From an uncultured Bermanella sp. (lineage in GTDB: Bacteria > Pseudomonadota > Gammaproteobacteria > Pseudomonadales > Oceanobacteraceae), in assembly GCA_913058575.1 (NCBI GenBank), contig CAJXRF010000046.1:1-49113 (forward strand): a DNA stretch of 49,113 nt, written 5' to 3'. Position numbers and translations under genes: made by a program. The notes under the pieces are model-generated. The model was not told the origin of the DNA. It saw only the letters and a program-made list of their open reading frames with translations, and did not search any database. The stretch's first letter is position 1, and each line of letters begins with the position of its first letter. This document shows positions 24,169 to 31,934 of the stretch, in pieces.

Positions 24169-25080
24169 TTACTTATTAGGACCTGGGAAAAACATATTAG
24201 TAGTTTGTTGGTAGGCTTTATATTCAGGGCGTTTTAATACCGAGTAATACTCCGCAGGCACTGCACCTGTGTAAAAAACAAGGGTTACATACATGGCGCG
24301 GGAAGCAAACAAAATACCCACCGCCAACAAACCCCATATTGCCATTGATTCAAATTCAAACATATGAATCCAAGAAGGAATAGAAGCGATCACCAATGCA
24401 TTCCAGACCATCCATTCAGCAAAGTAGTTTGGGTGACGGCAGTATTTCCATAACCCCACATTACACACCTGATTTTTCTTACCGGCTTTTTTCATGGCTC
24501 TTAAAAATTTCAGTTTTTGTGCATCACTGACACTTTCCATTAAGAAAGCGCCCAACCAAATAAGTAAGCCGACAATTTCAAACACTGAAATACTCTCACT
24601 GGGATTAAAACCAATAACAAATGCTGGAATTGCTAAAAACGATGCGTTTGCTAAACCCTGCACGATCCCTTCAATTTGCATGGCAAGGGGCGTATTGGTT
24701 TTTCCATCTCGCTCCCAGCGTCGTTGCTGGTACTTGTAACGAGGAAGTTCTTCTTTTAGGTGTCCCATTTTTAATAACTGTAATGCCCCTATTCCCATGC
24801 GTGCACCAATAATGGCATACACTGCACTGATCACCATTACGCGCACTGAATTACCGTCACTGTACAGATAGGTAATGACACCAATAAGCGTCAAACCCCA
24901 AGGCCAACCAATATCCACATAAGACATACGCCCAGTACGCCATGTGGGTAAACACACCACAAATGCAAATAACACCAGTTGCAATAAACCATTCACTAAA
25001 CCAATTGTGGCTAAATTGTCACTGGCCAACAATAATCCCCAACCCGCAAGAAAGGGCAGTAGCGGATAAAAATACTTCAT
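24169..25080 (-). CDS. DUF1295 membrane protein (steroid 5-alpha-reductase/ICMT fold)
   Basis: Integral membrane protein of 303 residues with about seven to eight helices. It belongs to DUF1295, in the isoprenylcysteine methyltransferase / steroid 5-alpha-reductase superfamily. The family core is WKYCRHPNYFAEWMVWNALV near 212-231 (His-Pro-Asn-Tyr, NADPH/cofactor region), with MSYVDIGWPWG near 52-62 and PAEYYSVLKRPEYKAYQQTTNMFFPGP at the C-terminus. AGGAAAAAAC precedes the ATG. It follows the molybdoenzyme gene by 76 bases on the same strand and may be co-transcribed. Probable reduction or modification of a lipid or steroid-like substrate, unproven. Confidence 0.82.
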   Translation of the reverse strand: MKYFYPLLPFLAGWGLLLASDNLATIGLVNGLLQLVLFAFVVCLPTWRTGRMSYVDIGWPWGLTLIGVITYLYSDGNSVRVMVISAVYAIIGARMGIGALQLLKMGHLKEELPRYKYQQRRWERDGKTNTPLAMQIEGIVQGLANASFLAIPAFVIGFNPSESISVFEIVGLLIWLGAFLMESVSDAQKLKFLRAMKKAGKKNQVCNVGLWKYCRHPNYFAEWMVWNALVIASIPSWIHMFEFESMAIWGLLAVGILFASRAMYVTLVFYTGAVPAEYYSVLKRPEYKAYQQTTNMFFPGPNK

Positions 25081-25156
25081 GTTTTTTCCTTTATATTATT
25101 TTTCTGACCCTATTCGATCAGCGAAATTTATTATTAACGATAAAATAAGAGCAAAC

Positions 25157-27259
25157 CTAAGCCACTTTAATACTGACTTTAGTGCCATTTAAAGCCGCGT
25201 TGCCGGTTAATAAATCAACGCGATTGGCATCAGTTAAATCGTTAATGCTCACACCTGGCTGTGTGGCAGCAATGGACATGCCTGTATCTTTTTGGTTATG
25301 CCCCCAACCCTGCGGCATACTCACCACACCTTGTAAAATATCGTCGTTTATTAATGCTTCTATTTTAATTTCACCGACGTTTGAGCTCACAGACAGTAAC
25401 TGACCATTCTCTACCCCTAAATCTGTCGCGTCTTTTGGGTTTAACTGTAAGGTTACTGGATTTTTACCTTTGACTAATCGTTTAGAGTTTTGTGTCCAAG
25501 TGTTGTGACTACGAGCCAAACGGCGGCCAATTAAATCAAATGGGTAATCTTTATCGCGGGCCGGCTGTGACAACATATCTTTTAAACGAGGTATGTCATC
25601 TAAATAAAGCTGGGGAGCTAGGTTCACTTTACCATCGCTTGTTTTAATACGTTCTATTATACAAGGCTTTAGCGCGCCTAAATCTATACCATGAGGATTG
25701 TCAATTAGCTTTTGCAAACTTAAGCCCTGATTGCCATAGGGGCCAGATTTCAATTCCATATCTAATACAAATTCGGGGGTAAAACCATCGTTGGGTCTTC
25801 CACTTAGACCGGCGGCTATTTCCTTTAGTATTTCCCAGTCGGCTCTTTGATTGTCTTCTTTTTCAAAAAGAGGTGCAGAGTATTTGGCATTGTTACGAAC
25901 CGAAAAACTATTAAAGAAAATATCGTAATGAGAATTTTCTAAACCTGTGGTGGCGGGTAAAATAATATTGGCATGCTTAGTGGTTTCATTTAAATAAATA
26001 TCCACCGATACCATAAAGTCTAACTCTTCAAAGGCCACCGCTAATTTGTCACCACTGGGACTCGATAACACAGGGTTACCAGCCACCGTAATCAACGCTT
26101 TTATTTGGTCTTGCCCTGGTGTGGTAATTTCATCAGCCAATGTAGCCACTGGAAATTCACCATTAAAAAACGGCAGTTTACGTACCCTTGACTGGTAACG
26201 GCCATAAGAGGTTTTTTGGCCACGCTCAGTACGCCTTAATAAGTCAAAAGCCGGCTGTGGGAACATGGCGCCCCCTTCACTATCAAAATTACCCGTAATG
26301 ATATTAAACACATTGGTTAGCCACTGACACAACCCTCCAAAGGTTTGAGTAGATGCCCCCATTCGGCTATAACATACAGCTGATTTTGCGCTGGCCATAT
26401 CTGTGGCCAGTTTTTCAATGGCGCTAGCATCAATACCAATGTAGTCGCTCATTTCTTGTGGTGAAAAATTCTTTACTAGAGACTCAATTTTATCAAGTCC
26501 TTCAACATAATTTTCCAAATGCCCTAAATCAATTTGCTGGTTGGCAAACACTGTATGGATCATACTTAACAATAAAAGAGCGTCTTTTTCTGGGCGAATA
26601 AACAAATGCTCGTCGGCCATTTTAGCGGTTTCGGTACGCCTTGGATCCACCACCACCACTTTACCACCACGCTTTTGAATGGCTTTCATACGCCCCTGTA
26701 CATTAGGGGCGGTCATCATACTGCCGTTAGAGACCACAGGGTTGCCACCAATAATCAACATGAAATCGGTGCGATCAATATCTGGCACTGGAATTAAAAT
26801 ACCCGCACCTAACATATAATTAGACGCCACATGGTGTGGCATTTGATCGGTGGAAGCTGAGCTATACCGGTTAACCGTGCCTAAACTTTTAATGAAGGCA
26901 GGCAAGAACATAGCATTGCCTAAATTGTGAGCATTAGGGTTACCCAGATACACCCCCAATGCATTTTTTCCCTGAGTTTCTTGTATGGTTTTAAATTTTT
27001 CTATTATTTCATCAAAGGCATCTTGCCAACTAATATCTACCCAGCCATTTTCGGTACGCTTAATGGGGGTTTTTAAGCGTTCTTTATCGTGGTAAAAATC
27101 TTGTAACGCCGTGGCTTTTGGACAAATATGGCCTTGGCTAAAGGGGTCTTCTTTATCCCCTTTAATGGATAAAATTTGCTTGTCCTGATATTTGATTTCT
27201 AAGCCGCACATGGCCTCACAAATATTACAGGTACGTAAATGGGTTTTCACTTCACTCAT
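25157..27259 (-). CDS. Molybdopterin oxidoreductase, DMSO-reductase family
   Basis: 700-residue Mo-bis-MGD oxidoreductase. An N-terminal 4Fe-4S site is formed by Cys11, Cys14, Cys18 and Cys46 (CNICEAMC ... GHICPK). Next come LGNPNAHNLGNAMFLPAF, the cofactor-pocket DFMLIIGGNPVVSNGSMM and VVVDPRRTETAKMADEHLFIRP, and the C-terminal MGD-binding domain (RLARSHNTWTQNSKRLVKG, MPQGWGHNQ). No Tat signal, so cytoplasmic. No electron-transfer subunit or chaperone gene is adjacent, as in the stand-alone members of COG0243. GAAGGAGG precedes the ATG. Divergent from a GlxA/AraC regulator at 27424, which probably controls it. Substrate not predictable. Confidence 0.87.
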   Translation of the reverse strand: MSEVKTHLRTCNICEAMCGLEIKYQDKQILSIKGDKEDPFSQGHICPKATALQDFYHDKERLKTPIKRTENGWVDISWQDAFDEIIEKFKTIQETQGKNALGVYLGNPNAHNLGNAMFLPAFIKSLGTVNRYSSASTDQMPHHVASNYMLGAGILIPVPDIDRTDFMLIIGGNPVVSNGSMMTAPNVQGRMKAIQKRGGKVVVVDPRRTETAKMADEHLFIRPEKDALLLLSMIHTVFANQQIDLGHLENYVEGLDKIESLVKNFSPQEMSDYIGIDASAIEKLATDMASAKSAVCYSRMGASTQTFGGLCQWLTNVFNIITGNFDSEGGAMFPQPAFDLLRRTERGQKTSYGRYQSRVRKLPFFNGEFPVATLADEITTPGQDQIKALITVAGNPVLSSPSGDKLAVAFEELDFMVSVDIYLNETTKHANIILPATTGLENSHYDIFFNSFSVRNNAKYSAPLFEKEDNQRADWEILKEIAAGLSGRPNDGFTPEFVLDMELKSGPYGNQGLSLQKLIDNPHGIDLGALKPCIIERIKTSDGKVNLAPQLYLDDIPRLKDMLSQPARDKDYPFDLIGRRLARSHNTWTQNSKRLVKGKNPVTLQLNPKDATDLGVENGQLLSVSSNVGEIKIEALINDDILQGVVSMPQGWGHNQKDTGMSIAATQPGVSINDLTDANRVDLLTGNAALNGTKVSIKVA

Positions 27260-27296
27260 ATCGCTTATCCTCCTTCAGAACCACAAGGCCCGCCAG

Positions 27297-27321
27297 CATC
27301 ACTTTTTAGTGATGTCTTTTT
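27297..27321 (+). terminator. Terminator-shaped hairpin in a divergent promoter region
   Basis: CATCACT (27297-27303), TTTT loop, AGTGATG (27308-27314), then TCTTTTT. Perfect for a plus-strand terminator, but no plus-strand gene precedes it. It may be an operator dyad for the neighbouring AraC-type regulator, or end an antisense transcript or attenuate the regulator's own leader. Confidence 0.45.
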
Positions 27322-27423
27322 GGGAAATTAATCACTGCCCCTAGTCTGCCAGTACTTTAGAAGGAGACTAACCGTAAAAAATGACATACATTGGGTGAAA
27401 TTTGCCAAAGATAGATTAATAGC

Positions 27424-28410
27424 ATGATTACCGTAACCATATTGGCCTATGACTATGTGCTAGCAGGGGCCTTAACCGGCATAAACGATTTACTCAGCTT
27501 AGCGGGTGTCACTTGGAATCGGCTACATGGCCAACCTGCCCACGCCAAGTTTAAGGTGCAAATTGCCAGTTGGGATAAGAAGCCCATTTACACCTTGAAT
27601 AACGTTTTCATCATGCCTCATTTGGCCATTCAAGATGTCATTCAAAGCGACATTTATCTGGTGCCCTTTATTGCAGGGGATATAGAAAAAACCTTAGAGC
27701 AAAACCCAGGCTTAATTGAGTTTTTAAAAAAACTCGATCATACCTCTAGCCTCATTGGCAGTAATGGCACCGGATCCTTTTTTTTAGCCGAAGCCGGTAT
27801 TTTAGATAACAAGCTGGCCACCACGCACTGGGGCTTCGTTGATTTATTTAAAGAAAAATACCCTCAAGTAAAATTAAAAGCCGACCAACTGATTACCCAT
27901 GATGAAAACATATTATGTGATGGTGCAGGCATGGCATGGTTTGATTTAGGGCTATATATTATTGAATTATTTTGCGATCACGAAACGGCTATGGGCACCG
28001 CTAAAGCCTTTGTGATTGACACAGGCAATACTCAACTTTCTTATTCACCACTGATCAGCAAAAAATACCACAATGATAAAGCAGTGCTGAACATTCAAAA
28101 TTGGATGGAAGAGCACTACATGACGCAAATATCCATTGAAAGCTTGGCGGTACAGTTTGGCCTATCAAACCGGTCCATGATTCGACGTTTTAAACATTCC
28201 GCAGGACTCACCCCTTCAAATTATTTACAAGAAGTGCGCTTAGATGCCGCCACAAAATATTTAGTGCAATCGAATAAAACCATAGATGAAATTACCCACG
28301 CCGTGGGTTATGAAGACATTAGCTCTTTTACTAAGCTATTTAAACGCAAGGCCGGCATGTCGCCCAGCACTTACCGAGCGCGCTTTAAGCCTATTCACAG
28401 CCAAAGTTAA
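27424..28410 (+). CDS. GlxA-type AraC regulator (DJ-1 domain lacking its Cys)
   Basis: 328 residues: N-terminal DJ-1/PfpI-like domain (1 to about 190) and C-terminal AraC pair of helix-turn-helices (QISIESLAVQFGLSNRSMIRRFKHSAG and KTIDEITHAVGYEDISSFTKLFKRKAGMSPSTYR). The DJ-1 nucleophile position reads SNGTGSF, with Gly115 where the paralogue at 29453 has Cys123 (SMCTGAF), so this domain cannot be a Cys-based enzyme and must only sense. Neighbour: divergent from the Mo oxidoreductase by 164 bases, its likely target. No clear ribosome site before the ATG. Ligand unknown. Confidence 0.88.
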   Translation: MITVTILAYDYVLAGALTGINDLLSLAGVTWNRLHGQPAHAKFKVQIASWDKKPIYTLNNVFIMPHLAIQDVIQSDIYLVPFIAGDIEKTLEQNPGLIEFLKKLDHTSSLIGSNGTGSFFLAEAGILDNKLATTHWGFVDLFKEKYPQVKLKADQLITHDENILCDGAGMAWFDLGLYIIELFCDHETAMGTAKAFVIDTGNTQLSYSPLISKKYHNDKAVLNIQNWMEEHYMTQISIESLAVQFGLSNRSMIRRFKHSAGLTPSNYLQEVRLDAATKYLVQSNKTIDEITHAVGYEDISSFTKLFKRKAGMSPSTYRARFKPIHSQS

Positions 28411-28430
28411 GCGCTTTTAACAAATAAAAT

Positions 28431-28465
28431 CACCCCACAAAAAACCGACGTTTTTGTATGGGGTG
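28431..28465. terminator. Terminator between convergent genes
   Basis: CACCCCA (28431-28437) pairs with TGGGGTG (28459-28465), extended by AAAAAC/GTTTTT inside the loop. It serves the regulator ending at 28410 and the hydrolase ending at 28499. Confidence 0.7.
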
Positions 28466-28498
28466 CCTATTGAGTTTCATCCAAAAGAAGTCAGGGAT

Positions 28499-29311
28499 TT
28501 AAGCCGCCAATTCTTTATCTAAAAAACCTAACACACGTTTTGCATATTCCTCAGGTTGTTGTCGATAAGCATGGGTATGCTCTGCCCCTTCTGCCACCCA
28601 AAATTCTGTTTGAGTTTTTTTATTTAACGCATCATTTAATTGCTGCCCATCCTTAGGGGGCGTAAATACATCACCACTTCCATAAATCAGTAACATGCTA
28701 GGCTGACCTTTCAAGTTTTCAGCTGCCAATACTGGGCGTAATTTACGCTCACCTGGTGGATAAAAAACCTTAGACAACTTTAACGCCAAGCTAGGTAACG
28801 GATAACGACTCCAAAAATGCAGTAGTGTTGGAAATGCTGACTCTATTACGGCAGCCTTAAAAGGGTGATCAATATCGCTCATGGCACACACGCTCATGGC
28901 CCCCCCCATGGATGCCCCCATAACCGCCACATTTAATTTTGGAAAAAGTTTATTCAAGTACTGCCCAGCCGCCAATACATCTAGCGGGTAATCCATATTG
29001 GTAGACGAACTTTCACCAAAGCCATTTAAATCAAATACCATTACATGATAACCGGCATCCCTTAATAATTGCGCATGGCCATAGCGAATCCAAAACCCTT
29101 TTGCAGACGCCCCCATGGGATGGGCCAACAAAATGGCCCCCTTCGCTTTCCCTTCACAGCGAGACAATAAGGCTGAAATATTGGCACCTGATTGGCTAAG
29201 CAAATTGATACGGCTCCACTGGCTTTGTTCGGCATTTTCAGGCCAGCGCCACGGCACCTGAAATCGACCAAAAAACGGCTTTTTAAATACCTTAAAAACG
29301 AGGTTTTTCAT
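28499..29311 (-). CDS. Alpha/beta hydrolase, serine aminopeptidase/lysophospholipase-like
   Basis: 270-residue alpha/beta hydrolase without signal peptide. Oxyanion region LLAHPMGASAKGFW, GFGES after strand 4, nucleophile elbow GASMGG (Ser near 138), Asp in YGSGDVFTPP near 215 and His in EGAEHTHAY near 245. The HPMG oxyanion loop and overall length fit the serine aminopeptidase S33 / esterase-like clan that acts on small esters, thioesters or lysolipids. It is divergent from a GlxA-type regulator starting at 29453, so probably inducible by whatever that protein senses. Ribosome site weak. Confidence 0.82.
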   Translation of the reverse strand: MKNLVFKVFKKPFFGRFQVPWRWPENAEQSQWSRINLLSQSGANISALLSRCEGKAKGAILLAHPMGASAKGFWIRYGHAQLLRDAGYHVMVFDLNGFGESSSTNMDYPLDVLAAGQYLNKLFPKLNVAVMGASMGGAMSVCAMSDIDHPFKAAVIESAFPTLLHFWSRYPLPSLALKLSKVFYPPGERKLRPVLAAENLKGQPSMLLIYGSGDVFTPPKDGQQLNDALNKKTQTEFWVAEGAEHTHAYRQQPEEYAKRVLGFLDKELAA

Positions 29312-29452
29312 GACTAATGGCCTGACTCAATGAATGTAATGTCATGGTAAGTATTGACCGATGGGTCCACCATAGGCAAAAATGAACAATAACATGCTGA
29401 TTTTGCATTTCTGGGGAAAACTTGAAATGATAATGGGCTTTGGGGAGAAAAG

Positions 29453-30454
29453 ATGAAGATAACCATATTAATGGCTGAGCAATGCAGCGCTATTAGCGTG
29501 GCGGCATGTATGGAGTTTTTAGAGTGTGCTAATTTTTTACACCAGTTTGCAGCGCAACAATTGGCCAAACAGGACGGTAAAGCTGTGGTTAATGCGCCAC
29601 TATTTACACTAGAGACCGTGTCGTTAGATGGCGCCCCCGTCACCTGTACCGGAGGCTTAAGCCTTACACCCAATAAAGCCATTAACAGCGTTGAAAAAAC
29701 CGACCTCATCATCGTACCCGGTTTCATGTTTAATATTATGCGTGTATTACCAAACCTCACTGAGGTATCCAAGTGGCTTAAGTTTCATCACGATCAGCAA
29801 ACCTGTATTGCCAGTATGTGCACTGGCGCGTTTGTGACGGCTCAAGCAGGTTTATTGGATAATCAAACAGCCACTACCCATTGGTTTTTTAGCGAGCACT
29901 TTCAAAACTCATTTCCTAAAGTAAAACTGCAAATAGAGCGTACCGTTACCGATAATGGTTTAACCATGTGCTCAGGGGGCGCATCGGCCAGTGTTGATTT
30001 ATTAATGCACATTATTCGCAAATTCACGTCTCCGCAATTGGCAGCCGAGTGTGCTAAGAAGTTATTAACCGACACAGGTGATCGCAATCAAACCCCCTAC
30101 ATGAGCACCAGCTTTAAAAAAAATCACCAAGATTCAGTCATTCTAAAAGTACAAATTCACCTTGAGAAAAACCTACAACAAAACATCAGTATGGAAGATG
30201 TGGTGAGCCAATTTGGCATTGGCATGCGTAATTTCATTCGCCGCTTTAAAGAAGCCACCGAACAGACGCCTATTCAGTATTTGCAAAATTTACGCATTGA
30301 AAAAGCCAAATATCTATTAGAGAGCAGCAAAGAATCGTTTGAGCGCATTACCGAAGCGGTGGGTTATGAAGACGGTAATTCTTTTAGACGCTTGTTTAAA
30401 GACCGAGTTGGCCTATCACCCAGTGCTTATCGTAAGAAATTTTCCATTGGTTAA
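29453..30454 (+). CDS. GlxA-type AraC regulator (DJ-1 domain with Cys)
   Basis: 333 residues, same architecture as the regulator at 27424: DJ-1/PfpI-like domain followed by an AraC DNA-binding domain (NISMEDVVSQFGIGMRNFIRRFKEATEQTP and SFERITEAVGYEDGNSFRRLFKDRVGLSPSAYRKKF). The nucleophile elbow is SMCTGAF with Cys123 and the conserved ATTHW follows. The ribosome site GGGGAGA is strong. Divergent from the alpha/beta hydrolase at 28499. The two regulators are clearly paralogues that have diverged, including at the Cys. Confidence 0.88.
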   Translation: MKITILMAEQCSAISVAACMEFLECANFLHQFAAQQLAKQDGKAVVNAPLFTLETVSLDGAPVTCTGGLSLTPNKAINSVEKTDLIIVPGFMFNIMRVLPNLTEVSKWLKFHHDQQTCIASMCTGAFVTAQAGLLDNQTATTHWFFSEHFQNSFPKVKLQIERTVTDNGLTMCSGGASASVDLLMHIIRKFTSPQLAAECAKKLLTDTGDRNQTPYMSTSFKKNHQDSVILKVQIHLEKNLQQNISMEDVVSQFGIGMRNFIRRFKEATEQTPIQYLQNLRIEKAKYLLESSKESFERITEAVGYEDGNSFRRLFKDRVGLSPSAYRKKFSIG

Positions 30455-30515
30455 AAGACAATACTTTTGAACACCTAAATTTCAATTGCTGTACTTATAA
30501 TTAAAATGGTTACTT

Positions 30516-31253
30516 TCAATGCTGAATGTGTTTTTTCACGACAGAGAAAACCCAGGGTCTAATAGCAAAAAGAAGGCCGCAACCTGATTTTAATTTATTA
30601 GGTAGGCTCATATCAGCTTCGGCAAGTTCATCTATCTGTTTAAGTAATTGCACTATCTTTCCTATAATAATGGTGATGGATGCTTGTGAAAATTCCATTG
30701 TTTCAAATGACATTAATTCTTTTTTCCCCGTAAATGCCGGTTTTAAAAATTCCTCTCTTACTCGGCCTTCGTACACCTTTCTTACAGGGCCATTTTTTCG
30801 CCACTGAATAATACTGGAAGTTAGTGGTTTTATCTTATTTCCTGGCAGAAGCTCAATTAGTTTCAGTTTATCTAAGGTAGTAAGAAGTTTAATTGTACTG
30901 GCTGTAGACCAATCATAGTGATTCAAAATATCTTCATAACACCAAGCATTAATGACTAAGTGAAAACAAACGAATAAATTCTCATTTTCAGCCAATACTT
31001 GCTCTTGTTCTAGACTTAAAACTCTTTGCCGACCCTCGCTGCGCACATAACTCATTTTGGCCAAATCATAAATACTCATATCTATTAGAGCGCAAATTTG
31101 TTCCAGACGCGACATGGTAAATGTTTCTTCAGAAAACGTTCGTTTAACACTAGATTCACTAATAGACAAATGCTCAGCAATATACTGGTAGCTAATGCCC
31201 CGTTCTTTAAGGCAATGCTTTAACGAGGTAATAAGTGCATGAGATTCGCTCAT
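30516..31253 (-). CDS. XRE-type helix-turn-helix regulator
   Basis: 245 residues from the MSESHAL start (an in-frame TTG at 31316 would add 21 unlikely residues; no clear ribosome site at either). The N-terminal helix-turn-helix is ERGISYQYIAEHLSISESSVKRTFSEETF, followed by MSRLEQICALIDMSIYDLAKM, a pattern shared by a family of stand-alone regulators with a long alpha-helical C-terminal half of unknown function, here residues about 85-245 including a second winged-helix-like segment (LNHYDWSTASTIKLLTTLDKLKLIELLPG). Divergent from the membrane-protein/hydroxylase-GH3/enolase operon and likely its controller. Confidence 0.75.
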   Translation of the reverse strand: MSESHALITSLKHCLKERGISYQYIAEHLSISESSVKRTFSEETFTMSRLEQICALIDMSIYDLAKMSYVRSEGRQRVLSLEQEQVLAENENLFVCFHLVINAWCYEDILNHYDWSTASTIKLLTTLDKLKLIELLPGNKIKPLTSSIIQWRKNGPVRKVYEGRVREEFLKPAFTGKKELMSFETMEFSQASITIIIGKIVQLLKQIDELAEADMSLPNKLKSGCGLLFAIRPWVFSVVKKHIQH

Positions 31254-31341
31254 GATGTCGCCCATAATATTGGTTAAAGTTTGACACGCCGTATTAGCCA
31301 GAGTGCCGTTTAACAATGAATTCTTGATAATCGATATTATA

Positions 31342-31362
31342 AAGTGTCGCTATTCGATACTT
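31342..31362. promoter_or_regulatory. Inverted repeat, candidate operator of the GH3 operon
   Basis: AAGTGTCG (31342-31349), 5-base spacer, CGATACTT (31355-31362): seven of eight positions pair. AGTGTCG recurs about 48 bases downstream (about 31390). It lies between the divergent XRE regulator and the operon start at 31458. Binding by the XRE protein is inferred from position only. Confidence 0.45.
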
Positions 31363-31457
31363 ATAGTACCGATTTTTAATACTTAGCATAGTGTCGTTTA
31401 GTCTTGTTTTATTCAACCTCTATTCTCACGCCAATTAATAAATAAACAGGTGTGATC

Positions 31458-31934
31458 ATGAATAGACAAAGCTTATCACCGTATAGGTTATACGGAACAC
31501 TTATGTGGCTTCTTAGCGCTCTGTTTGCATTTCGCGTCAGTGCACAGCTTCTTATATTAAATTACCCTCAATTACCCCTGCCAGCCTTTGAACATTGGCA
31601 CAGTGAAATACTGGCTTACCCTGTTTTGGTGGCTTTTCAAGTAGCGATTTTATTCTTGCTCGGTTTTTTATCATATAGAGTGTTCAATAATCAAGTTACC
31701 CCCAACGCCAAGAAAGGAAAACAATTACTCATATTCGGGGCCGTGTATTTTATTGTCATGTCCATTCGTCTGGCTATTTCCTTATCTCCTCTTCAGCTCT
31801 CAAGTAGTCACCTTGCTGGAGTATCTGACATTTCATGGTTCCAACGCCCGCTTCCCAGCTTTTTTCATCTGGTGCTAGCCAGTTTTGTATTGATCCAAGC
31901 CCATTGCTACTTAATAGGAGATAAAGATGCTTAA
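31458..31934 (+). CDS. Small four-helix membrane protein
   Basis: 158 residues, four predicted membrane helices (about 12-35, 52-72, 88-108 and 132-152). No family recognised; Arg/His-free hydrophobic stretches with short loops suggest an inner-membrane helper subunit. ATG at 31458 has AGG at 7 bases (GTG at 31452 is less likely). Its last 8 bases overlap the next gene (ATGCTTAA), so translation of the two is probably coupled. First gene of the operon with the hydroxylase-GH3 fusion and enolase-superfamily genes; it may present the membrane substrate or stabilise the hydroxylase part. Confidence 0.7.
   Translation: MNRQSLSPYRLYGTLMWLLSALFAFRVSAQLLILNYPQLPLPAFEHWHSEILAYPVLVAFQVAILFLLGFLSYRVFNNQVTPNAKKGKQLLIFGAVYFIVMSIRLAISLSPLQLSSSHLAGVSDISWFQRPLPSFFHLVLASFVLIQAHCYLIGDKDA

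Noticed and set aside
29314-29772. 152-codon minus-strand ORF
   Set aside because: Lies mostly antisense to the GlxA-type regulator at 29453, which has a strong ribosome site and clear domains.
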